Shown one piece after another: positions 23,354 to 31,862 of a stretch of 64,000 bases of DNA. The notes below the pieces were generated by a model. The model saw only the letters and a program-made list of their open reading frames with translations, was not told the DNA's origin and did not search any database. The position numbers and the translations under genes are program-made. The stretch comes from Glycomyces amatae (lineage in GTDB: Bacteria; Actinomycetota; Actinomycetes; Mycobacteriales; Micromonosporaceae): contig NZ_JAJLQZ010000025.1 of NCBI RefSeq assembly GCF_020991375.1, positions 1 through 64,000 of the forward strand, given 5' to 3'. How positions within the stretch are numbered: position 1 is the stretch's first letter; each line of letters opens with the position of its first letter.

Positions 23354-24676
23354 CTAGGAGCGGGCGACGAACCGGTCCATGACGTCGACGCCGAACTGGA
23401 GGCCCGAGACCGGGACCCGCTCGTCGATGCCGTGGAACAGGGCGGTGAAGTCGAGGTCGGCGGGGAGCTTGAGCGGCGCGAACCCGAAGCAGCGGATGCC
23501 GAGGGTCGCGAAGGCCTTGGCGTCGGTGCCGCCCGAGAGCATGTAGGGGACGGTGCGGGCGCCGGAGTCGGCGAGGCGGATGGCGTCGGCCATGGCGTCC
23601 ACGAGCGCCCCGTCGAAGGAGGTCTCGTAGCCGGGCTGGCGGATCTCGTACTCGAAGTCGATCCCCGCGCCCGCGAGCTCCTTGAGGGTGGCCTCGAGTT
23701 CGTCGTTGCGGCCGGGCAGGGACCGGCAGTCGAGGACGGCCTCGGCGGTGGAGGGGATGACGTTGGTCTTGTACCCGGCGTCGAGGCGGGTCGGGTTGGC
23801 GGTGTTGCGCAGGGTCGCGCCGACCAGGCGGGCGATGGGGCCGAGTTTCGCGACGGCCTCGTCGGGGTTCGACGGGTCGAACTCGACGCCGGTGAGTTCG
23901 GAGACCGATTCCAGGAACTGGCGCACCGTGGGGGTCATCTCGACGGGGAACTCGTGCTGGCCGATGTTCGCGACCGCGCGGGTGAGGCGGGTGACGGCGT
24001 TGTCGTCGTGGAGCATCGAGCCGTGGCCGGGGCGCCCGGTGGCGCGCAGGCGCAGCCAGTCGAGGCCCTTCTCGGCGGTCTGGACCACGTAGACGCGCAG
24101 GTCGTTCGGGAGGGTCATGGAGAAGCCGCCGACCTCGCCGACCGCTTCGGTGACGCCTTCGAAGACCTCGGGGTGGCGCTCGACCATGAAGCGGGCGCCG
24201 TAGTCGGAGCCGGCCTCCTCGTCGGCGGTGAAGAGCAGGACCAGGTCGCGCGGGGGGACCTTGCCCTCGCGGCGCCAGTCGCGGACGAGCGCCAGGAGCA
24301 TGGCGTCGAAGTCCTTCATGTCGACCGCGCCGCGGCCGAAGAGGTAGCCGTCCTTGATCTCGCCCGAGAAGGGGTGCACGGACCACTCCGCGGCCTCGGC
24401 GGGCACGACGTCGAGGTGGCCGTGGAGCAGGAGCGCCCCGCGGGAGGCGTCGGCGCCGGGGTAGCGGCAGGCGACGGAGGCGCGGCCGGGCGCGGACTCG
24501 TAGATCTTCGGTTCGAGTCCGACTTCGGCGAGCTTCTCGGCCACGTACTCGGCGGCGGCGCGCTCGCCCTTGGCGGTCGCGTTGTCGCCGGTGTTGGTGG
24601 TGTCGATGCGGATGAGGTCGCGGGCGATGTCGACGACCTCGTCTTGTGGGCGGGGCGGGTTCGCGGATTCAGCCAT
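23354..24676 (-). CDS. M20/M25/M40-family metallopeptidase
   Basis: A 440-residue di-zinc hydrolase of the ArgE/DapE/carboxypeptidase group. LLLHGHLDVVP holds the first zinc histidine and the catalytic aspartate; GRGAVDMKDFDAM the bridging aspartate; LFTADEEAGSDYGAR the catalytic and metal glutamates; LHDDNAVTRL begins the dimerisation (lid) domain; and the late LFHGIDERVPV holds the last histidine. It most likely removes acyl or peptidyl groups from amino acids in the cytosol; exact substrate unknown. A strong terminator follows. Confidence 0.9.
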   Translation of the reverse strand: MAESANPPRPQDEVVDIARDLIRIDTTNTGDNATAKGERAAAEYVAEKLAEVGLEPKIYESAPGRASVACRYPGADASRGALLLHGHLDVVPAEAAEWSVHPFSGEIKDGYLFGRGAVDMKDFDAMLLALVRDWRREGKVPPRDLVLLFTADEEAGSDYGARFMVERHPEVFEGVTEAVGEVGGFSMTLPNDLRVYVVQTAEKGLDWLRLRATGRPGHGSMLHDDNAVTRLTRAVANIGQHEFPVEMTPTVRQFLESVSELTGVEFDPSNPDEAVAKLGPIARLVGATLRNTANPTRLDAGYKTNVIPSTAEAVLDCRSLPGRNDELEATLKELAGAGIDFEYEIRQPGYETSFDGALVDAMADAIRLADSGARTVPYMLSGGTDAKAFATLGIRCFGFAPLKLPADLDFTALFHGIDERVPVSGLQFGVDVMDRFVARS

Positions 24677-24878
24677 CCCTGAGTTGTATCAAGCGCCGAT
24701 AACGCACCGCACGGCGCTGTGGCCCCTGTCGCAGTCTTCACTCCCGTCGCAGCGGACGCGGGCGTCCCGGCGCGCGGGTGCGACGAGGGCGGGGCCTCGC
24801 GGCGGTCGTGTCGCCCGAAACGCGCGATGAGGGCCGTCCGGGCGCCGCGGCGCGAACCGCGGCACCCGGAACACGCCG

Positions 24879-26069
24879 TCAGGCCTGTGCGTCGGCCAGG
24901 CGCCTCGCGCGGGCCTTCTTGCGGCGCTTGTGCACGATCGGGCCCGCCAGGCGCGGGGCCATCGGGCCGAGCGCGGCCAGGATGAGCACGTACGCCGCCG
25001 CCATGGAGCCGAGCTGCGGGTCGAGTCCGGCCGCGACGCCGAGCCCGGCGATGACGATCGAGAACTCGCCGCGCGGGATCAGCACGAGCCCCGCCCGCAG
25101 CCGGCCGGTGAACATCGAGCCGCCCTGCCCGGCGGCCCACCAGCCGGTGGCGAACTTCGTCGCGATGGTGCACACGGCCAGCGTGATCGCGATCGGCAGC
25201 ACCGGCGGCAGCGCCGTCGGGTCCGTCTGCAAGCCGAAGTTGACGAAGAAGATGGCCGCGAACAGGTTCTTGAGCGGCTCCAGCGTCTCCTCGGCCTGGT
25301 GCGAGACCTCGCCGGAGAGGGCGATGCCGACGAAGAACGCGCCGACGGCGGCTGAGACGTGGACCTGCTCGGCGAGCCCGGCCACGACCAGGATGATGCC
25401 CATCACCTTGAGCATCAGGATCTCGTTCGAGGGCGAGGCGAGGAACCGCGAGAGCAGGTGCCCGCAGCGGGAGGCGACCACGAAGGCGGCCGCGACGGCG
25501 AGCAGCGCGATGGCGAGCCCCCAGGCGGCCTGCGCGAACGCGAGCCCGGCCAGGATCGTGGTGACGATCGGCAGGTACAGGGCCATCACCAGGTCCTCGG
25601 CGACCAGGAGCGCGAGCACGGTGGGCGTCTCGCGGTTGCCGAGCCAGCCGAGGTCGGAGAGGACCTTCGCGATGATGCCGGAGGAGGACACGTAGGTGAC
25701 GCCGCCGAAGACGACGGCCGCGACCGGGCCCCAGCCGAGCAGGAGCGCGCAGACCACGCCCGGGGTGGCGTTGAGGACCAGGTCGACGACGGCGCCCGTC
25801 CACGAGGTCTTCATGGTGCCGAGCAGTTCGCGCGGCGTGTACTCCAGGCCGAGGGTGAACAGGAGGAGCACCACGCCGACCTGGGCGCCGACCTCGAGGA
25901 AGCCGGTGATGGCGTGCAGTTCGTAGATGCCGCCGTGCCCGAAGGCGAGGCCGGCGAGGAGGTAGAGCGGGATGGCGGAGATCGCGAACCGCCCCGCGAG
26001 CGCCCCGAGGAGGCCGAGGGCGCCGATGAGGATGCCGAGTTCGAGGAGGAGCTCAACGGTTCCGTGCAC
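24879..26069 (-). CDS. Cation:proton antiporter, KhtU/CPA2 type
   Basis: A 396-residue polytopic membrane protein with about 12 hydrophobic segments. LYLLAGLAFGHGGI, LLLFTLGLEYTPREL, LALLVAEDLVMALYLPIV (the ED pair in the ion-binding core) and LIPRGEFSIVIAGLG are CPA2 hallmarks. The short cytosolic tail ends in KRRKKARARRL and has no RCK domain, which here is supplied by the gene upstream. Its GTG start at 26069 overlaps the TAG of that gene by one base (TAGTG), so the two are translationally coupled. Likely exports K+ or another cation in exchange for protons. Confidence 0.9.
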   Translation of the reverse strand: MHGTVELLLELGILIGALGLLGALAGRFAISAIPLYLLAGLAFGHGGIYELHAITGFLEVGAQVGVVLLLFTLGLEYTPRELLGTMKTSWTGAVVDLVLNATPGVVCALLLGWGPVAAVVFGGVTYVSSSGIIAKVLSDLGWLGNRETPTVLALLVAEDLVMALYLPIVTTILAGLAFAQAAWGLAIALLAVAAAFVVASRCGHLLSRFLASPSNEILMLKVMGIILVVAGLAEQVHVSAAVGAFFVGIALSGEVSHQAEETLEPLKNLFAAIFFVNFGLQTDPTALPPVLPIAITLAVCTIATKFATGWWAAGQGGSMFTGRLRAGLVLIPRGEFSIVIAGLGVAAGLDPQLGSMAAAYVLILAALGPMAPRLAGPIVHKRRKKARARRLADAQA

Positions 26070-26554
26070 TACTCAAGCCCCCTGAGGATTCTCTCGACCG
26101 CATCGACCGCCTCCTGCGTTCCGATCGTCACGAGCCGGTCGCCGACGTGCAGCGTCGCGGAGGGCGCGGGGCCGGTCTCGACCCCGTCGGCGCGGACGAT
26201 CGCGACGATGGAGGCGCCGGTGCGGGTGCGGGCGCGGGTGTCGCCGAGCGGGCGTTCGGCGTAGGGGCTGGTCGCGTCGACCTTCAACTGGCGGGAGACG
26301 AGGTTGTCGATCTCGTGGTGGAGCCGGTTGAGCTTCTCGACGATGCGGGCGCCGCCGAGGAGCTCGCCGATCGCGGCCGACTCGTCGGCCGAGAAGACGA
26401 TGCAGTCGAGCATCGAGTCGGGGTCGTCGGGGTCGTAGATGATGAAGTCGCGGCGGCCTTCTCGGTGGGCGACGATGCCGAGGCGGACATGCCGTTTCGT
26501 CTCGAACTCGAACCGCACTCCGATACCGGGCAACTCGGTGCGCTCCACGTCCAC
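26069..26554 (-). CDS. Antiporter regulatory subunit, KhtT-like (RCK_C domain)
   Basis: A 161-residue soluble protein. The N-terminal half (ELPGIGVRFEFETKRHVRLG) matches KhtT, and the C-terminal half is a TrkA-C/RCK_C domain (ASIVAIVRADGVETGPAPSA, then HVGDRLVTIGTQEAVDAVE) that binds a nucleotide such as c-di-AMP in known homologues. With the next gene it forms a KhtTU-like K+/H+ antiporter pair, coupled by a one-base overlap. The GTG at 26554 is preceded by AGAGGAG. Ligand not established here. Confidence 0.88.
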   Translation of the reverse strand: MDVERTELPGIGVRFEFETKRHVRLGIVAHREGRRDFIIYDPDDPDSMLDCIVFSADESAAIGELLGGARIVEKLNRLHHEIDNLVSRQLKVDATSPYAERPLGDTRARTRTGASIVAIVRADGVETGPAPSATLHVGDRLVTIGTQEAVDAVERILRGLE

Positions 26555-26648
26555 GATTGATCACTCCTCTGAGGTTGGATTATGACGCACCGAACCGTAC
26601 ATCACTCCTGCCTGGGAGGGTTCCCGGCGGGAGGGCCGCCGGGACGCG

Positions 26649-26684
26649 GCGGGGCCCCGGCCGCGGTGGCGACCGGGGCCCCGC
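26649..26684 (-). terminator. Terminator after the serine hydrolase gene
   Basis: GCGGGGCCCCGG (26649-26660) pairs perfectly with CCGGGGCCCCGC (26673-26684) across a 12-base loop, just after the stop codon at 26693. Confidence 0.7.
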
Positions 26685-26692
26685 ACCGGCCG

Positions 26693-27697
26693 CTACCGGG
26701 TGAGTCCCGCGTCGAGGGACTCCTGCTCGACGTCGAGCCCGACCGCGTCGGAGGCGGCGAGGCCCGCGGCGTCGACGATGTCGAGCATCTTGCGGCCCAT
26801 GGCCGCGTGGGCCTGGACGGCGGGGTGGGTGGCGCCGTAGTTTCCCCAGTGGTCGTCGAACTGGGACATGAACGCGTAGACGAGCGCAGGGGCGCCGGCG
26901 GCGTTGTAGACGACGCCGGCCTCGTTGCGGTTGGCGTCGTCGGCGCCGTACTTCATGGCGATGCGCGAGCGCTCGACCGAGGACATGTTGCGGCGGAACC
27001 CGTCGTGGTAGCCGCTGAGGCCCTTGAGGACGTTGAGGAGGAAGCGGGTGCCGCCGGTCGACAGGAGCTCGCCCTTGGCGAGGCGGCGGAGGAGGTCGTT
27101 CGTCTCCGCGGTGGTGGTGTCGCCGAGCCACATGCGGCTGGGGTTGGCCGGGTTGGGGACCACGCGGGTGTCGGTGAAGCCCTTGGCCTCCAGGACCTCG
27201 TTGATCTCGGCGGGCGGGCAGACCAGGCCGCACAGGCGCACCGAGGTGTTGTCGGAGGTCAGGAGCATGGCGACCAGGACGTTGGCGACGGTGATCTCGT
27301 CGCCGTAGGCGGTCTGGTGGAAGTAGAAGCCCGAGCCGGTGAGGATGATGTCCTCGGTGAGGGTGACCCGGTCGTCGAGCGCCAGTTCGCCGCGGTCGAT
27401 CTTGTCGAGGACGCCGAGGGCGATGCCGAGCTTGTTGGTGCTGGCGGCGGTCTGGACGCTCGTGGCGTTGTGGTCGACCGCGACGACGGGCGCGGCGGCG
27501 CCGTCGAGGAGGGTGACGGTGCCCTGCCAGGTGCCCCCGGCCTTGGCGGTCTCGGTGTCGAAGACCCGTTTGATCTTGGTCGCGGTGGAGACGACCTGCG
27601 CGGAGGCCTGTTCGGCGTGCGCGGTGGTGGCGGTGCCGAGGACGGCGCCGGCGGCGGTGATCCCGGCGCCGAGTTTGATCGCATCGCGTCGTTGCAT
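26693..27697 (-). CDS. Secreted class A beta-lactamase-like serine hydrolase
   Basis: A 334-residue protein with a signal peptide at residues 1-28 (QRRDAIKLGAGITAAGAVLG ... AHA); the twin arginine suggests the Tat route, usual for actinobacterial beta-lactamases. The penicillin-binding fold motifs are S86-T-N-K89 and S148-D149-N150. The third motif (KTG) is not clear; KYGADDANRNEAGVVY may fill its place. The expected Glu of the omega loop was not identified, so a DD-peptidase or other hydrolase activity is as likely as true beta-lactamase. It stands alone between two terminated units. Confidence 0.8.
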   Translation of the reverse strand: MQRRDAIKLGAGITAAGAVLGTATTAHAEQASAQVVSTATKIKRVFDTETAKAGGTWQGTVTLLDGAAAPVVAVDHNATSVQTAASTNKLGIALGVLDKIDRGELALDDRVTLTEDIILTGSGFYFHQTAYGDEITVANVLVAMLLTSDNTSVRLCGLVCPPAEINEVLEAKGFTDTRVVPNPANPSRMWLGDTTTAETNDLLRRLAKGELLSTGGTRFLLNVLKGLSGYHDGFRRNMSSVERSRIAMKYGADDANRNEAGVVYNAAGAPALVYAFMSQFDDHWGNYGATHPAVQAHAAMGRKMLDIVDAAGLAASDAVGLDVEQESLDAGLTR

Positions 27698-27774
27698 GAT
27701 GGCCTTTCGTTGGGTCGCAACAGGAATCCGAGGGGGCTCGTCTCAAGGACGCCTGTGGCGCCGCGTGAGGTTGC

Positions 27775-29130
27775 CTACGGTCCGGAACGAGTCGACCACG
27801 GGCCGAGGAGGAGTGGCGCGAGGAGGCGTTCGGCCAGGTCGCGGCGGTCTCGGGCCGCGAGGAGGCCCGCGGGCGCCAGCCGGTAGTCGGCGTCGATCGC
27901 GAAGCGGGCGTCCTGCGGCGGGCGGACGCCGCCGGAGGTGTCGGCGCCGACCGCTTCGCGCAGCAGCGCCGCGGCGCCGGGACGGCGGCGCAGGACGCCG
28001 CCGGAGCCGATGACGAGGCCGACGGCGGCGAGGTCCTTGCCGCCGCGCAGCGGCTCGGTGGGGCCGCCGACGCGTTCGCCGCGGGCGTGGCGGCGCACGG
28101 CGATCCGGGCGGCGAGCGCGGTGAGCCCGGCGTCGTCGGCGAGGTCGTCGGCGCGCAGGCCGGGGTCGGCGGCGCGCAGGCGGGCGGCGTCGCGGAGGCG
28201 GGGGGAGGCCGGGAGGTCCTCCTCGTCGGCGGCCTCGATGACGCCGGCGGCGGTGTGGCGGACGCCGAGGTCGCCTTCGACGGTGCGCGAGCGCCAGGCG
28301 GTCCCGGCGACTTCGGCGCGGGGGCCCTGGAGTTCGGCGTCGGGGGTGAGCACGGAGTAGACGTCGGTGGTGGCGCCGCCGACGTCGACCACGAGGAGGT
28401 CCTCGCCGGCGAGGTCGGCCAGCGCCTCGACGCCGGTGAGGACGGCGTCGGGGGTGGCGGCCGCGACCATGCGGGCGAAGTCGGGGCCGGCGGAGAGGTG
28501 CTTGCCGGCGATGACGTGGCGCAGGAAGACCTCGCGCAGGGCGGTCCTGGCGGGGGCGGGGTCGAGGACGCCGATGCGCGGGAGGACGTTGGCGACGCCG
28601 GTGACGGGGACGCCCGCCGCGGTGAGGAGGGCGGTGACCTCGTCGCGGGCGTGCCGGTTGCCGGCGAAGACGACCGGGGTGCGCAGGCCGGAGGCGGCGA
28701 GGCCGGCGGCGTGGGCGCGCAGGACGGTGTCGTCGCCGCCGTCGGTGCCGCCGGCCAGGAGGATCACGTCGGGGCGGGCGGCGGCGAGGCCGGTGTAGTC
28801 GGCGGCGGTGAGGCTCCCGGCGCGCACGTCGACGACGCGGGCGCCGGCGCTGAGCCCGGCCCGGTAGGCGGCCCGGGCGGTGACCAGGGGCTCGTTGCCG
28901 ATGACGGCGAGGCGCAGGCCGCCGCCGGCGGAGGAGCAGACGAGGGTGTCGGCCACGGCGGCGCCTCGGGGGGTCGCGGCGTCGGCGGCGGCGCGCAGGC
29001 CGTCCATGACGTCGGAGGCGAGCGTGGTCGGGTGCGAGGCGGTGCCGAGGAGGTCCCCGGTGTCCGCGTCGACGGCGGCGGCCTTGGTGTAGGTGGAGCC
29101 GACGTCGACGCAGACGAGCACCGCGTTCAC
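27775..29130 (-). CDS. MutL/GlmL-like protein of the lysine aminomutase cluster
   Basis: A 451-residue protein of the ASKHA (actin/Hsp70-like ATPase) fold. VCVDVGSTYTKAAAVD is the phosphate-1 loop, LLVVDVGGATTDVYSV the phosphate-2 loop, and VGLVIGSGGVLRRR the adenosine loop. The family includes GlmL/MutL, found next to B12-dependent mutases and thought to reactivate or chaperone them. MutL-like genes also occur in clostridial lysine clusters. Here it is the last gene of the kdd-kamD-kamE-kal operon, starting 10 bases after kal, which points to repair of lysine 5,6-aminomutase. No MutS-like partner is present. Confidence 0.8.
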   Translation of the reverse strand: MNAVLVCVDVGSTYTKAAAVDADTGDLLGTASHPTTLASDVMDGLRAAADAATPRGAAVADTLVCSSAGGGLRLAVIGNEPLVTARAAYRAGLSAGARVVDVRAGSLTAADYTGLAAARPDVILLAGGTDGGDDTVLRAHAAGLAASGLRTPVVFAGNRHARDEVTALLTAAGVPVTGVANVLPRIGVLDPAPARTALREVFLRHVIAGKHLSAGPDFARMVAAATPDAVLTGVEALADLAGEDLLVVDVGGATTDVYSVLTPDAELQGPRAEVAGTAWRSRTVEGDLGVRHTAAGVIEAADEEDLPASPRLRDAARLRAADPGLRADDLADDAGLTALAARIAVRRHARGERVGGPTEPLRGGKDLAAVGLVIGSGGVLRRRPGAAALLREAVGADTSGGVRPPQDARFAIDADYRLAPAGLLAARDRRDLAERLLAPLLLGPWSTRSGP

Positions 29131-29140
29131 GGGGCGGTCC

Positions 29141-29521
29141 TCACGGGACGACCACCGTCCCGGTGGCGGTGGTGGCGACGATGGGCTCGTCGAGGACGCG
29201 GGCGGCCGACTCGCCGCGGTCGGGGTCGGCGCGGCAGACGACGGTGAGGGTGAACTCGACGGTGCGGCTGCGCCTGCCGGTGCGGACCACGGTGGCGGTG
29301 GCCTCGACGACGTCGCCCGCCTTCACGGGGGCCTTGAACTGGACGTCCGTGTAGGAGGCGAAGAGGCCCTCGTCGCCGTCGGTGCGGATGCACAGCTCGG
29401 TGGCGACGTCGCCGAACATGCCGAGGCCGTAGGCGCCGTCGACGAGGTTCCCGCCGTAGTGGGCGTGGCTGTAGGGGATGTAGCGGCGGTGGGTCACGGC
29501 GGTGCCGTCGTGGCTGGTCAT
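29141..29521 (-). CDS. kal: 3-aminobutyryl-CoA ammonia-lyase
   Basis: A 126-residue single hotdog-fold protein. RRYIPYSHAHYGGNLVDGAY and the helix LGMFGDVATELCIRTDGDEG match Kal of the lysine fermentation pathway, which removes ammonia from L-3-aminobutyryl-CoA to give crotonyl-CoA. FKAPVKAGDVVEATATVVR is the usual central hotdog strand pair. Its start overlaps the end of kamE by 4 bases. Assignment rests on fold, size and position in the operon. Confidence 0.88.
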   Translation of the reverse strand: MTSHDGTAVTHRRYIPYSHAHYGGNLVDGAYGLGMFGDVATELCIRTDGDEGLFASYTDVQFKAPVKAGDVVEATATVVRTGRRSRTVEFTLTVVCRADPDRGESAARVLDEPIVATTATGTVVVP

Positions 29522-30276
29522 GCGGTCTCCACTTCGGTTGCGGGCCTGGCGGTGACGAGTCGGTGGACGAGGTAGGAGGCGACGTCGGAGGGGGTGGTGC
29601 CGCGGGTGAAGACGCGGTCGACGCCGAGGTCGGCGGCGGCGCCCTCGTCGAAGCGGGGGCCGCCGACGACGAGCAGGGGGCGCCTCCCCGGCGGCAGGGC
29701 CTCGCGGAAGGCGGCGGCCATCTCGCGGGTGTTGTGCAGGTGGGCGTCCTTCTGGGTGACGACCTGGCTGACGAGGACCGCGTCGGCGGCCTCGTCGACG
29801 GCGCGGTTCACGAGGTCGGGGACGGCCACCTGGGCGCCGAGGTTGACCACGCGCAGCTCGCGGTAGTACTCCAGGCCCTTCTCCCCCGCGACGCCCTTGA
29901 TGTTGAGGATCGCGTCGATGCCGACGGTGTGCGCGTCGGTGCCGATGCAGGCGCCGACGACGCAGAGCTTGCGGCCGAGCGTCCCGCGGACGGCGTCGTT
30001 GACCTCCTTGGGGCTCAAGTGCGGGTAGTCGCGCTCGACCACCTTGACCTCGTCGAGGTTGACGAGGTGGGTGGAGGCGCCGTAGACGACGAAGAACGTG
30101 TAGGACTCGCCGATGGCCTTGGCGTGCACGAGCATCGCGCCGTCGAGGCCCATCTTCGCGGCGAGCTGGAGGGCCGCGCCCTCGGCGCGCTTGTCGTGCG
30201 GGACGGGCAGGGTGAACGAGAGCTGCACCATGCCGTCGCCGGTGGTGTCCCCGTAGGGGCGGACGATGCGGCTCAT
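29518..30276 (-). CDS. kamE: Lysine 5,6-aminomutase beta subunit
   Basis: A 252-residue subunit that binds adenosylcobalamin and carries the PLP lysine. D114-A-H116-T-V-G119 is the DxHxxG base-off motif with H116 as lower ligand; K127 in NIKGVAGEKGLEYY corresponds to the PLP Schiff-base lysine of the clostridial enzyme. The Rossmann B12 domain fills residues 103-240 (KLCVVGACIGTD; LVSQVVTQKDAHLHN; LLVVGGPRFDEG). It acts with KamD to move the 6-amino group of beta-lysine to C5. It overlaps kamD and kal by 4 bases each. Confidence 0.95.
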   Translation of the reverse strand: MSRIVRPYGDTTGDGMVQLSFTLPVPHDKRAEGAALQLAAKMGLDGAMLVHAKAIGESYTFFVVYGASTHLVNLDEVKVVERDYPHLSPKEVNDAVRGTLGRKLCVVGACIGTDAHTVGIDAILNIKGVAGEKGLEYYRELRVVNLGAQVAVPDLVNRAVDEAADAVLVSQVVTQKDAHLHNTREMAAAFREALPPGRRPLLVVGGPRFDEGAAADLGVDRVFTRGTTPSDVASYLVHRLVTARPATEVETA

Positions 30277-31862
30277 CGGGCGGCCTCCTCGCGAGCGGGC
30301 GTGAACTCGCCGTCGAGGTCCAGGACCTCCGATGCGGGGTTCCAGTAGTCCTCGGCGCGCTCGGCGACGCCGTCGAGGCCGCGGCCGCCGTCGGCGGGGC
30401 GCCTCATGATGCCGAAGGTGCCGTCGGCGATGGCGTTGAGCAGGCCGTCGTCGACGATGCGGCCGAGGAGGTCGACGGCCTCGCCGAGGACCTCGTTCGC
30501 GCGGCGGGCGATGAAGCCGTCGGCGGGCGGGTGGAAGTCCTCGGCGAGCCCGGCGCAGGCGGAGAGGACGTAGCGCACGTTCTGGAGCGCGATGTCGCGG
30601 TCGGAGAGCCAGGGGGTGACGACCGCCTCGGTCATCATGCCCACCAGGAGGATCGACTGGCCGGTCATGACCCCGGCGAGGTTGAAGAACCCGTCGAGGA
30701 GGTTGCCGCGGAAGACGTCGCCGGTCATGTGCTTCGTGGGCGGCATCCACTTCAGCGGCGCGTCGGGGAACAACTGGCGGGCCAGGAGGGCGTGGGCGAG
30801 CTCGAGCCGGAAGGACTCGGGCACTTCGGGGTTGATCTCGAAGGCGTGGCCCAGGCCCAGGAGCGGGTCGGGGAGCCCGGCCTCGTGGGCGAAGCGCTCG
30901 TTGAGCAGCTGCGACACGGTGACGGTGTGGGCGGCCTCGACGGCGTCGGCGGTGGTCAGGTAGTTGTCCTCGCCGGTGTTGATGATGATCCCGGCGCGGG
31001 CGTGGACCTGGCGGCTGAAGCGCTGGTCGACGAAGGTGCGGACCGGGTTGATGTCGCGGAAGAGGATGCCGTACATGGAGTCGTTGAGCATCATGTCGAG
31101 CCGGTGCATCCCGGCGAGCGCGGCGATCTCGGGCATGCACAGCCCGGAGGCGTAGTTGGTGAGGCGGATGTAGCGGCCGACCTCGCGGGAGGTCTCGTCG
31201 AGGGCGGCGCGCATGAGCCGGAAGTTCTCGCCGGTGGCGTAGGTCCCGGCGAAGCCCTCGCGGGTGGCGCCCTCGGGGACGTAGTCCAGGAGGGACTGGC
31301 CGGTGGAGCGGATGACGGCGATGACGTCGGCGCCGGCCTTGGCGGCGGCCTGGGCCTGGGGGATGTCCTCGTAGATGTCGCCGGTGGCGACGATGAGGTA
31401 GATCCAGGGCCGCTGGGGCGGGTCGCCGATCTCGGCGACGAGGGCGTCGCGTTCGCGTCGTTTTTCAGCGATCCGCGTGAATCCGGCGCCGACGGCGCGG
31501 CGGGCGCGCGTTCGGGCGTGCCCGGCGGCGTCGCCGACGGGGAGCTCGAAGCGGACCCCTCCGGCCGCGGCGGCGTGGGCGAGGCGGGTGAGGTCGGGGT
31601 GGTCCTGGAGGGCGTGGAAGACCGGGAGGGCGATGCCGTGCTCGAGGCCGGTCTGCTCGGCGACGGCGTCGGCGAGGCGGTTGACCCAGGGGATGCCGTC
31701 GGGGTCGGCGCCGGTGAGCCCGGCGAGGCGGAGGGTGGCGCGCTCGACGGAGACGGTGGTGCGGCTGCGGGCGAGGTCGACCACGGGCTGGGCGGCGCGG
31801 GCGGCGAGGGCGCGGGCGCGCGCGACGAGCGCGGGGTCGAGCGGCAGGTGCGGTCCGGTCAC
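30273..31862 (-). CDS. kamD: Lysine 5,6-aminomutase alpha subunit
   Basis: A 529-residue subunit forming the TIM barrel that binds PLP phosphate, substrate and the adenosyl group. IYLIVATGDIYEDIPQAQAA, DVIAVIRSTGQSLLDYVPEG, TNYASGLCMPEIAALAG, DINPVRTFVDQRFSR and KWMPPTKHMTGDVFRG are strongly conserved blocks of KamD. With KamE it converts beta-lysine to 3,5-diaminohexanoate. It overlaps kdd upstream and kamE downstream by 4 bases, so stoichiometric coupled translation is likely. Confidence 0.95.
   Translation of the reverse strand: MTGPHLPLDPALVARARALAARAAQPVVDLARSRTTVSVERATLRLAGLTGADPDGIPWVNRLADAVAEQTGLEHGIALPVFHALQDHPDLTRLAHAAAAGGVRFELPVGDAAGHARTRARRAVGAGFTRIAEKRRERDALVAEIGDPPQRPWIYLIVATGDIYEDIPQAQAAAKAGADVIAVIRSTGQSLLDYVPEGATREGFAGTYATGENFRLMRAALDETSREVGRYIRLTNYASGLCMPEIAALAGMHRLDMMLNDSMYGILFRDINPVRTFVDQRFSRQVHARAGIIINTGEDNYLTTADAVEAAHTVTVSQLLNERFAHEAGLPDPLLGLGHAFEINPEVPESFRLELAHALLARQLFPDAPLKWMPPTKHMTGDVFRGNLLDGFFNLAGVMTGQSILLVGMMTEAVVTPWLSDRDIALQNVRYVLSACAGLAEDFHPPADGFIARRANEVLGEAVDLLGRIVDDGLLNAIADGTFGIMRRPADGGRGLDGVAERAEDYWNPASEVLDLDGEFTPAREEAAR

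Noticed and set aside
26693-27697. A confident beta-lactamase call
   Set aside because: SxxK and SDN are present but neither a clear omega-loop glutamate nor KTG was found, so only a serine hydrolase of that fold is claimed.
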